Source of the DNA: Methanoculleus sp.
GTDB taxonomy: Archaea; Halobacteriota; Methanomicrobia; Methanomicrobiales; Methanoculleaceae
DNA length: 64,000 nucleotides
Reading direction: 5' to 3'
Assembly: GCF_020696975.1 (NCBI RefSeq)
Contig: NZ_JAJGBK010000032.1
Span: forward strand, 269,372-333,371
Below the pieces are notes generated by a model. It worked only from the letters and a program-made list of their open reading frames with translations. It did not search any database and was not told the DNA's origin. Positions 25,954 through 33,008 of this stretch are shown piece by piece (the first letter of the stretch is position 1; each line of letters begins with the position of its first letter). Both the position numbers and the translations under genes were made by a program.

Positions 25954-26409
25954 ATGCCTGATCTGATGGTAAAACTGGATTTCGATGAGTTCCCGGCGGC
26001 CCACACCTGTAAGGGGGCGAACCGGTCCCCCGCAATCCGGGTTGAGGGGATCCTGCCGAACATCAAGTCGCTTGCGATCCTTGCGACGACGAGCCCCGAG
26101 GAAGGATCTTCACGGGTCGCGTGGGTTCTCTGGAACCTCCCGGCCGTCCCGCTGATCCCGGAAGGGTTCCCCGGCGAAGGCGTGGTGGAGTCGCCGCTCC
26201 ATGCTGTACAGGGCACGAACGACTTTGACACCATCGGTTACCGGGGTCCCTGTCCGGGGCCCGGGGAGACCGAGGCGTACCTCTTCCGGGTCTACGCGCT
26301 CGACCTCGATCTTGCGCTCGATCCCGGCGCGACCTGGGAGGAGATGATCCGGGCGATGGAGGGGTCGATGAACCAGACCGGGGAGGTGATAGTCTTCGCC
26401 ACCGGGTAG
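25954..26409 (+). CDS. PEBP/YbhB family protein, paralogue 4 of 4, most diverged
   Basis: 151 residues. It keeps the N-terminal pattern (PAAHTCKGANRSPAI) and the core WNLP, but both pocket motifs are lost: LATTSPEEGSSRVAWVLWN in place of DPD...THW, and GPCPGPGETEAYLFRVYAL, where the usual His before the last strand is Ala-containing. It has its own TATA box (CCTTTTTATATCTGG, about 25904-25918). The ATG at 25954 is the first Met that starts family-like sequence; a longer frame from 25591 is only the shadow of copy 3. Confidence 0.83.
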   Translation: MPDLMVKLDFDEFPAAHTCKGANRSPAIRVEGILPNIKSLAILATTSPEEGSSRVAWVLWNLPAVPLIPEGFPGEGVVESPLHAVQGTNDFDTIGYRGPCPGPGETEAYLFRVYALDLDLALDPGATWEEMIRAMEGSMNQTGEVIVFATG

Positions 26410-26459
26410 CAGGAGAGGACGCGCGGCCTCCTCCTTGAAAAATGGGGAGATGCCGCCCC

Positions 26460-26912
26460 TTACATGGGTATGGGGGCGCTTGGTCTCTGCATGGGCGGGC
26501 TCTGTTTCTCGATGTTCTTTGCGATGGCAGCCATCTCATCGCCCAGCATGCGGATGATGTCGTCCATGGTGACGATACCGATCAACTTCCCGGCGTCGTC
26601 GACGACCGGCATCCTCCGGATACCGGCCTCGGTCATCTTCTGGATGGCCTCGTAGATCCCCATACTGTCCTGGAACGTGATGACGTCCCGGGTCACGATC
26701 TCTCCCGCCCGGACCTCACCCGGATTCTTCTCCTGGGCCATGACTCTGATCGCGAGATCGCGGTCGGTAAGTATACCGGCGGGCCGGTTGTCGCCGGTGA
26801 CGACGACGACGCTTCCGACATTCTTCTCTCCCATGACCCTCGCCACCTCCACCGCCGGCGTGTCCGGCGAGACGGCGACGACCTGCTCACGGCAGCACTT
26901 CACAATTCCCAT
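26460..26912 (-). CDS. Two-CBS-domain protein
   Basis: 150 residues comprising a CBS pair: VVAVSPDTPAVEVARVMGEK...GILTDRDLAIRVM and DVITFQDSMGIYEAIQKM...GIVTMDDIIRMLG. Such stand-alone CBS pairs bind adenine nucleotides or SAM and act as energy sensors. It is divergent from the TerC-like gene with TATA boxes for both directions in the 118-base gap (CATATATC at about 26950-26958 for this gene). The regulated target is not evident. Confidence 0.88.
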   Translation of the reverse strand: MGIVKCCREQVVAVSPDTPAVEVARVMGEKNVGSVVVVTGDNRPAGILTDRDLAIRVMAQEKNPGEVRAGEIVTRDVITFQDSMGIYEAIQKMTEAGIRRMPVVDDAGKLIGIVTMDDIIRMLGDEMAAIAKNIEKQSPPMQRPSAPIPM

Positions 26913-27030
26913 ATCTCTTTCCTCCTTGACGACGACTGACTCATGCGGGTATGATATATGAACGTAACTCGTACTCTACCGGCTCGGCCTCTTCTTATAT
27001 ACGATCGAGAACAGATCCTTCTACGCAAAA

Positions 27031-27960
27031 ATGGACTGGCTACTGATTATTCTGACTGTAGCGGGCCTCATTGTCTTCGAGACGGTCTCAAGCATCGATA
27101 ACGCCATCATCAATGCGGACGTCCTCGCGACGATGAGCGAGCGAGCCCGCAGGTGGTTCCTTCTGTGGGGTCTGATCGCTGCGGTCTTCGTGATCCGGGG
27201 GCTCCTACCGTGGGTGATCGTCTGGGCGACAAATCCGTCGCTTGGGCCCATGGGCGCGCTGCTCGCGACATTCTCAAGCGATCCGGATGTCGTGGCTGCG
27301 ATTGAAGAGTCTGCCCCGATCCTCCTGATATTCGGAGGGATGTTCCTTGTCCTCCTCTTCTTTCACTGGCTCTTTGCGGAGGAGAAGAACTGCTGCCTCC
27401 GAACAGAGGCGTTCTTCTCCCGGCAGACCGTCTGGTTCTATGCCGTTGCCTCGATCCTGCTTGCCGCTGTAGTCTGGTTCGCCCTCCAGATCAACGTCAT
27501 GATGGGTTTTGCGGCCGTGCTCGGGTCCACCATCTTCTTCATCGTACACGGATTCAGGCAGAACGCCGAGGTGCAGGAAGCCCGGTTGAAAGGGTCGGGG
27601 ATGTCGGACATCTCGAAACTCGCCTACCTCGAGGTCCTTGATGCGACCTTCTCGATCGATGGTGTCATCGGGGCATTTGCCTTCACTCTCTCGGTCCCCC
27701 TCATCCTGATAGGGAACGGTGTCGGGGCCTTTGTGGTCAGGGAACTGACCGTCCGGAGCGTCGACCGGATCCGGAGTTACTGCTACCTCAAGAACGGGGC
27801 GATGTACTCTATCCTGGTGCTCGGGACGATCATGCTCGCGGACAGTTTCGGGTTCCATATTCCCGCCTGGCTCTCGCCGATAGCAACATTTGCCATTGTC
27901 GGCTTCTTCCTCTTCCGCTCGGTGCAGGAGCAGAAGAAGGGGGCGGCGGGCGCCGCGTGA
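27031..27960 (+). CDS. TerC/DUF475-family integral membrane protein
   Basis: 309 residues with about nine membrane helices. The acidic intramembrane motifs of the TerC-like DUF475 group are visible: ETVSSIDNAIINADVLA near the N-terminus and LEVLDATFSIDGVIGAFAF in the second half. TerC proteins are linked to tellurite resistance and to metal (manganese) export or metalation of secreted proteins; the role of DUF475 members is not established. A TATA box (CTTATATACG, about 26994-27003) lies some 30 bases before the ATG. Confidence 0.87.
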   Translation: MDWLLIILTVAGLIVFETVSSIDNAIINADVLATMSERARRWFLLWGLIAAVFVIRGLLPWVIVWATNPSLGPMGALLATFSSDPDVVAAIEESAPILLIFGGMFLVLLFFHWLFAEEKNCCLRTEAFFSRQTVWFYAVASILLAAVVWFALQINVMMGFAAVLGSTIFFIVHGFRQNAEVQEARLKGSGMSDISKLAYLEVLDATFSIDGVIGAFAFTLSVPLILIGNGVGAFVVRELTVRSVDRIRSYCYLKNGAMYSILVLGTIMLADSFGFHIPAWLSPIATFAIVGFFLFRSVQEQKKGAAGAA

Positions 27961-28051
27961 CCGGCTCCTTGCCTCCTCCCTTTTCACCATTGGGCGCATC
28001 ATACGGGCGATCGAAAAGGTTTATCCGGGTCTGGAGACGAATCGTATTCCC

Positions 28052-28627
28052 ATGACAAAGCAATCGATTGGCCCACGGACTCTCCTCTATCCTCACCCCG
28101 ACCTCATCATCGGGACCTACGGCTCCGACGGTCGGCCGGATGTGATGGCCGCGGCATGGGGCGGCATATGCTCGTCCCGCCCCCCGGCGGTGGCGGTCTC
28201 GATCCAGAAGGTCCGGCAGACCTACGAGAACCTGATGCGCGAGCGTGAGTTCACAATCAGCATACCCTCGGTGGACTACGTCCGGGAGGCGGACTACTTC
28301 GGCATCGTCTCCGGCCGGGATACGGACAAGTTCGCCGCGACGGGGCTTACGCCGGTCAAAAGCGATCTCGTGAACGCACCATACGTCGGTGAGTTCCCGG
28401 TCGTCCTCGAGTGCCGCCTCCTCCAGACGGTCGAGATCGGCATGCACACCCAGTTCATCGGGGAGATCCTGGACGTGAAGGTGGACGAGAGCGTCCTTGG
28501 AGAGGACGGCAAGCCCGATATCGAGAAGGTCCGGCCGTTCGCCTACGACTCGATGCGGCAGGAGTATTACGGGTCCGGCAGCGTGCTCGCGAAAGCCTTC
28601 TCGGTGGGAAAAGAACTCAAGAAATAA
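28052..28627 (+). CDS. Flavoredoxin / flavin reductase-like FMN-binding protein
   Basis: 191 residues of the split-barrel FMN-binding family: YPHPDLIIGTYGSDGRPDVM at the N-terminus, SSRPPAVAVSIQKVRQTYEN and EREFTISIPSVDYVREADYFG, as in Desulfovibrio flavoredoxin and methanogen homologues. It probably transfers electrons through FMN; partners are unknown. ATG 28052 lies about 30 bases behind the TATA-like AAGGTTTATCC (28016-28026). A T-rich stretch (CTTTTTTCGG, 28630-28639) after the stop probably ends the transcript. Confidence 0.85.
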   Translation: MTKQSIGPRTLLYPHPDLIIGTYGSDGRPDVMAAAWGGICSSRPPAVAVSIQKVRQTYENLMREREFTISIPSVDYVREADYFGIVSGRDTDKFAATGLTPVKSDLVNAPYVGEFPVVLECRLLQTVEIGMHTQFIGEILDVKVDESVLGEDGKPDIEKVRPFAYDSMRQEYYGSGSVLAKAFSVGKELKK

Positions 28628-28680
28628 TCTTTTTTCGGCGGTACATCCTCATCGGCACTGCCACGGCTCGCGCCTGTTCC

Positions 28681-28845
28681 TCACCGCCGGCGGTCCCGCT
28701 TCGCTTCGACCCACCGCTTTCGCTTCCCGCACCGTTCGCACCGCTGCTCCCACTCGATGACGTTCGATGAGTACTCGTCGTATCCGCGCTTCCTGCCCCA
28801 GCGGTGGAGCCCGATTCTGCAGAGGATGAGGCCGATGGTCGTCAT
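28681..28845 (-). CDS. Small basic Cys-motif protein (54 residues), possible zinc ribbon
   Basis: A 54-residue reading frame starting ATG at 28845 and ending TGA at 28681. It reads ILCRIGLHRWGRK, then about 20 residues, then RCERCGKRKRW and a very basic tail. The C-x4-H...CxxC spacing recalls short zinc-ribbon proteins such as the DUF1660 type found in archaeal and phage genomes. A GAGGGA ribosome-binding-like stretch precedes the ATG. It lies 85 bases behind the radical SAM/SPASM gene on the same strand and could be in its transcript. A substrate role for that enzyme is a possibility only. Confidence 0.55.
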   Translation of the reverse strand: MTTIGLILCRIGLHRWGRKRGYDEYSSNVIEWEQRCERCGKRKRWVEAKRDRRR

Positions 28846-28930
28846 GGTTCCCTCATCGTTGTCGTCTCTCTGGTTGGATGAATGTTGCCCCGGAGGGAGG
28901 CGGTCAGGCCGCTCGCCGCGTCTCCCTCTC

Positions 28931-30049
28931 TCACGGTATAATCTCGCAGCTGTTGTATTTCCGGTGGGTAAAGTCTTCCATTCGTATTTTTCCTGCGTCG
29001 ATGAGGGCCCGGATCTCCGGGAGCGCCTCCGAGAGGGCCGAGTAGAGGTTATGAACCGTCCTGCAGACGACCCGCCGCCCTTCCTCCGGCCAGGGGTCGG
29101 TGATGTTTGAGTAGAGGCATCGGCCGCCGCAGAAGTCGCGGATATCGCACGTCGTGCAGGCTCCCGCGACGTCCGTCACCGGGAGGCGGAGGGGATCGGC
29201 TGTCGCGATATGCCCGGCGTAGTAGTCCTTCATCCCGACCATGATGGGACAGGGGGCGATATGCCCGTCGGTCATGATGCTGTAGTTCGCGTGGCCGCAC
29301 CCGCACCGGAGCATGCTCGGTCGCGCAAGCAGCATATCCTCCATCGGGTCCATGAAGGGATACCACCGGAGCACCCGGCCTTCGGTTCGCATCGTCTCGA
29401 CCCAGAACGCGACGAGCGACCGGATGCCGGGGTTGTAACTCTCCTCCACCCACGCGGCGTAGTCGCGCATCCGGTAGTCGTTCCAGAAGTTCGCATCCAT
29501 CTGCCAGTGGACGGCCGGGAACGAGAAATCGTCGTTTGCCGTGAGGTAGCGGACGGCCTCCACGATATCGGTATCCTCGGTCACGGTCATCCGGGCGATC
29601 ACCTCGCCGGAGAATCCCCCCGCCGCAAGGCCGCGGAGGTTTTTTGTGATCCGGTGAAATGTCCCCTCCCCCCGGTGGGCGTCGGTGAGTTCCTCCGGCC
29701 CGTCGATCGAGACCAGGATCGTATCGAACCGATTCGCGGTTCCGGGTTCGAGACGGTCGAGGAGCGTGCCGTTCGTGTGCAGGATCAGCGCCGATACCGG
29801 AGCATCGCGGGCGATCTCGCGGACGAGGTCGACGGCGAGCAGCGGCTCCCCGCCGTAGAAGGTCAGCACGGCCTCGGGGTCCTTTGCGAGGAACCGGTAG
29901 AGGTCGGCGAGGTCGATATCGAGGTCGACCGGGAGGTCTTCGTCGACGGCGATCTCGGGGAGATCCGGCGGTTCGACGGTGAACGCCTTGCCGCGGCAGT
30001 AGGTGCAGCAGAGGTTGCAGTTATCGGTCAGGATGAGGTGGTAATACAC
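28931..30049 (-). CDS. Radical SAM/SPASM enzyme, putative peptide-modifying
   Basis: 372 residues. The radical SAM cluster motif is near the N-terminus (TDNCNLCCTYCRG, CxxxCxxC at residues 11-18), followed by LTFYGGEPLLAVDLV and LVSIDGPEELTDAHRG. The C-terminal SPASM region has many Cys (RCGCGHANYS, then CTTCDIRDFCGGRC and a last Cys before HNLYSAL) for auxiliary clusters. This architecture is that of archaeal putative peptide-modifying enzymes (the Mhun_1560/AF1577 groups), whose substrates are unknown. It begins with GTG (no ATG nearby) and has a weak AT-rich element about 15 bases upstream. The neighbouring small genes are candidates for its partner. Confidence 0.85.
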   Translation of the reverse strand: MYYHLILTDNCNLCCTYCRGKAFTVEPPDLPEIAVDEDLPVDLDIDLADLYRFLAKDPEAVLTFYGGEPLLAVDLVREIARDAPVSALILHTNGTLLDRLEPGTANRFDTILVSIDGPEELTDAHRGEGTFHRITKNLRGLAAGGFSGEVIARMTVTEDTDIVEAVRYLTANDDFSFPAVHWQMDANFWNDYRMRDYAAWVEESYNPGIRSLVAFWVETMRTEGRVLRWYPFMDPMEDMLLARPSMLRCGCGHANYSIMTDGHIAPCPIMVGMKDYYAGHIATADPLRLPVTDVAGACTTCDIRDFCGGRCLYSNITDPWPEEGRRVVCRTVHNLYSALSEALPEIRALIDAGKIRMEDFTHRKYNSCEIIP

Positions 30050-30137
30050 TGGTGGTCTCTTATTATTTCGGGGCCGGCCGGGAAAAAGGTGAGGATGCGG
30101 AGCCTTATGGGTCCGGGCGGATTAACTTCAGCGTGGC

Positions 30138-30353
30138 TCACCTGCCGGCGGTGTCCGGTTTCTCCACCGTCAGGACCGACTCGACGTCCTGCAATATCTC
30201 GAGTTTCCTTGCATTCTCAAAGTAGAGATTGACAGCTTCGCGGATGTTATGCAGTGCCTCCTCCGGCGTATCGCCACAACTGGCAACCTCGATCTCCCGG
30301 CATTTTGATACGTAGAAGCCCTCCTCTTCCCTGATCCGTATAGTCAGCCACAT
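30138..30353 (-). CDS. HicB-like (UPF0150) small protein, orphan
   Basis: 71 residues from the ATG at 30353, with a HicB-type N-terminal half: LTIRIREEEGFYVSKCREIEVASCGDTPEEAL, followed by a helix (NIREAVNLYFENARKLE). HicB antitoxins normally sit next to a hicA toxin; none is visible on either side, so this is an orphan of the family. It precedes the radical SAM gene on the same strand with an 88-base gap. A GTG at 30371 would add six residues. Confidence 0.75.
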   Translation of the reverse strand: MWLTIRIREEEGFYVSKCREIEVASCGDTPEEALHNIREAVNLYFENARKLEILQDVESVLTVEKPDTAGR

Positions 30354-30541
30354 CTTCGTCAACCCGCTCACCTTCGGTCACAGACTATCTGCTCACGGAC
30401 ATACTATCCCTTGTGTCCGGCGGAGCAGCCATCCGGCTTCCCTGTTCTGGACCGGCATCTCCCTGTGACCCTGAAATCCATCTCATCTGTTCATCGTCCC
30501 GGGCCGCAAGACAGAATACCCGGAAGGAGTAACGGACTCAT

Positions 30542-30877
30542 ATGCCTGAGACAAAGAAAGAGAACCTCACCGAACAGGTCATCGATCCCCGCGACCTCGT
30601 CGCCTACCAGCCGGGCTCGATCGTCAGCCGGATGCTCACCTACACGAAGGCCGGGACGATCACGGTCTTCGCATTCGATGCGGGCGAAGGCCTCTCGGAG
30701 CACACCGCGCCCTACGACGCCGTCCTCCAGGTCATCGACGGGGAGGCCCTCATCACCATAGCCGGCGAGGAGTACCCGATGAAGACGGGCGACCTGATCA
30801 TCATGCCGGCGACGATACCTCACGCAGTCCACGCCGTCACCCGGTTCAAGATGATACTGACGATGATCCACGCTTAG
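30542..30877 (+). CDS. Cupin-domain protein
   Basis: 111 residues, a single small beta-barrel cupin: SEHTAPYDAVLQVIDGEALITI is motif 1 and MKTGDLIIMPATIPHAVHAV is motif 2, with His residues that could bind a metal. Small cupins of this type in methanogens have no assigned substrate. It has a GGAAGGAG ribosome-binding site about 10 bases before the ATG. It is not clearly linked to its neighbours. Confidence 0.85.
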   Translation: MPETKKENLTEQVIDPRDLVAYQPGSIVSRMLTYTKAGTITVFAFDAGEGLSEHTAPYDAVLQVIDGEALITIAGEEYPMKTGDLIIMPATIPHAVHAVTRFKMILTMIHA

Positions 30878-30933
30878 TTCGCTCGTGGAGCACTGCCTGC
30901 AGATTTTTATAGGTTGGCGACCGGTCCTCCCCC

Positions 30934-32844
30934 ATGCGCACTCCAGCCCCTGCAGGAGATGGGTCCGGCCCGGGCGGCTACCTGCCCCTCTCGGACTACG
31001 GGTTCATCGGAAACCTCCGGACAGCGGCGCTCGTCGGCCGGAACGGCTCGATCGACTGGTGCTGCTTTCCCTACCTTGACAGCCCGAGCGTCTTTGCCGC
31101 CATCCTCGATGCCGGGCGCGGCGGTCGCTTCTCGATCTCGGTTGCGGACGGCGGGTCCGGTGATCAGGACTACTTCGGGGATACCAACATCCTCGTCACC
31201 AGGTTCACGACCGGTTCGGGAAGACTTGCGTTGACCGACCTGATGCCGCTCTCGGGAGAGATCTCAGGCCGCGGAGAGTCACACGCCCCTCCCGTGATCC
31301 TCCGGTTCCTCGACTGTGAGGAGGGTGCCGTGGATGTGGCGGTCGAGTGGTCGCCGCGGTTCGACTACGCCCGGGCCCGGACCTGCATCGAGCGGGTCCC
31401 GGGAGGCTGGCTCGCGACCGGCGGCGGTGAGGCGCTCTTCCTCTGCGGACTGGATGGCGCCCGGGTCGCCTCGACCGGGCAGGGTACCACCCTCCGGGCC
31501 CGGTTCGCGATGCATGAGGGCGAGCGGAGGATCCTTCAGACCCGTTGGGGCCTCGAGGACATGACCTGCGACCCCGGCCGTGCCGAGGCGGCGTTTGACG
31601 AGACGGTCCGGGTCTGGCGGGCCTGGGCGCACTACGAGGACCTGGCGCAGACGCCGCGGTGGGCCGGCGAGTGGCTGCCTTACGTCACCCGGGCCGAACT
31701 GACCCTGAAACTCCTGACCATGGCCGATTCAGGGGCCATCGCCGCCGCTCCCACGACATCCCTCCCCGAGGAGATCGGCGGGGCGCGGAACTGGGACTAC
31801 CGCTACGCGTGGGTCCGGGACGCCTCGATGACGGCCCAGGCGCTGGTCTCACTCGGCCATCCCCGGGAGGCGATCGAGTTTCTCCAGTGGATGGAGCGGA
31901 CCGCCGAGGCCCGTTCCGGGGCGCGGCAGCCGCAGGTGCTCTTCGGGCTGCACGATGCGACGGCCGACCTGACGGAGATCGAACTTACGCATCTCGAGGG
32001 CTACCGCGGCTCTCGCCCGGTCCGGATCGGGAACGCCGCCGCCAACCAGCTGCAGCTTGAGATCTTCGGGGAGCTCATCTCCACCGGCTACGAACTCATC
32101 CGCCGGGGCGTGAACCTGGGACCCGAGGCCCTCCGGTTCCTCTCCGCCGTCGCGGATTACGCCTGCAGCCGGTGGACGGAGCCCGACCAGGGTATCTGGG
32201 AGATCCGGGGCCCGGCGCAGCATTTCGTCTACTCGAAGGTGATGGTCTGGGTCGCTCTCGACCGGGCGATCCATCTCGCGGAGCACCACGGCCTTCCCGG
32301 CGACGTCGACCGGTGGCGGCGCACGCGGGAGACCATCCGGGAGCGGGTGCTCGCCGAGGGCTACGATCCCGGGTTAGGCTCGTTCGTGCAGTCGTTCGGG
32401 TCGAAGGCGCTCGACGCGGTCAATCTCCGCATCCCCCTCGTCGAGTTCCTCCCCTTCGACGACGAGCGGGTCCAGGGAACGATCGATGCGACGCTCGAAC
32501 ACCTGACGAAGAACGGCCTCGTCTACCGCTACCTCGCTGACGACGGCCTCCCCGGCGGGGAGGGGGCCTTCGGCCTCTGCACCTTCTGGCTGGTGGACGT
32601 CCTGGCACTCTCGGGGAGGGTGGAGGAAGCGAGGGAGATCTTTGACGGGATCGTGGCCCGGGCAAACCACCTGGGCCTCCTGCCGGAGGAGTTCGACCCG
32701 GATACCGGGGAGTTCCTGGGGAACTTCCCCCAGGCCTTCACCCACATCGGCCTCGTCAACAGTGCCCTGTATCTCGCGCACGCGGAAGGCCGGTGGGTTC
32801 CGGAGCATGCGCCGGCGGGCATCCCGCGGGAGGGAGTGCGGTAG
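30934..32844 (+). CDS. GH15 family glycoside hydrolase (glucoamylase/trehalase-like)
   Basis: 636 residues, typical of bacterial and archaeal GH15. The N-terminal beta-sandwich begins YLPLSDYGFIGNLRTAALVG, and the catalytic (alpha/alpha)6 domain includes RNWDYRYAWVRDASMT. The general acid Glu is in QGIWEIRGPAQH (about residue 421) and the general base Glu in LPEEFDPDTGEFLGNFPQAF (about residue 588). It hydrolyses alpha-glucans or trehalose; which one cannot be told. No signal peptide, so cytoplasmic and possibly for glycogen use. A TATA box (ATTTTTATAGG, about 30903-30913) lies some 26 bases before the ATG, predicting a leaderless mRNA. Confidence 0.92.
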   Translation: MRTPAPAGDGSGPGGYLPLSDYGFIGNLRTAALVGRNGSIDWCCFPYLDSPSVFAAILDAGRGGRFSISVADGGSGDQDYFGDTNILVTRFTTGSGRLALTDLMPLSGEISGRGESHAPPVILRFLDCEEGAVDVAVEWSPRFDYARARTCIERVPGGWLATGGGEALFLCGLDGARVASTGQGTTLRARFAMHEGERRILQTRWGLEDMTCDPGRAEAAFDETVRVWRAWAHYEDLAQTPRWAGEWLPYVTRAELTLKLLTMADSGAIAAAPTTSLPEEIGGARNWDYRYAWVRDASMTAQALVSLGHPREAIEFLQWMERTAEARSGARQPQVLFGLHDATADLTEIELTHLEGYRGSRPVRIGNAAANQLQLEIFGELISTGYELIRRGVNLGPEALRFLSAVADYACSRWTEPDQGIWEIRGPAQHFVYSKVMVWVALDRAIHLAEHHGLPGDVDRWRRTRETIRERVLAEGYDPGLGSFVQSFGSKALDAVNLRIPLVEFLPFDDERVQGTIDATLEHLTKNGLVYRYLADDGLPGGEGAFGLCTFWLVDVLALSGRVEEAREIFDGIVARANHLGLLPEEFDPDTGEFLGNFPQAFTHIGLVNSALYLAHAEGRWVPEHAPAGIPREGVR

Positions 32845-33008
32845 CAGCGATACCCTTCAGGCTGGAAGATGGGAGACGGCGGGCTTGGCGTCTCCTGGTT
32901 GAGCTCTACGTAACATATATGCTATCTCCCTGGAGATCCACCCGGCGTTCCATTTCACATCCTGCAGTACCGGTGTATGGATGAATAACCCTGCATGACA
33001 ACGCGGCG

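Noticed and set aside
30138..30371. HicBA toxin-antitoxin pair
   Set aside because: Only a HicB-like half is present; no hicA-sized frame with the expected motif lies on either side.
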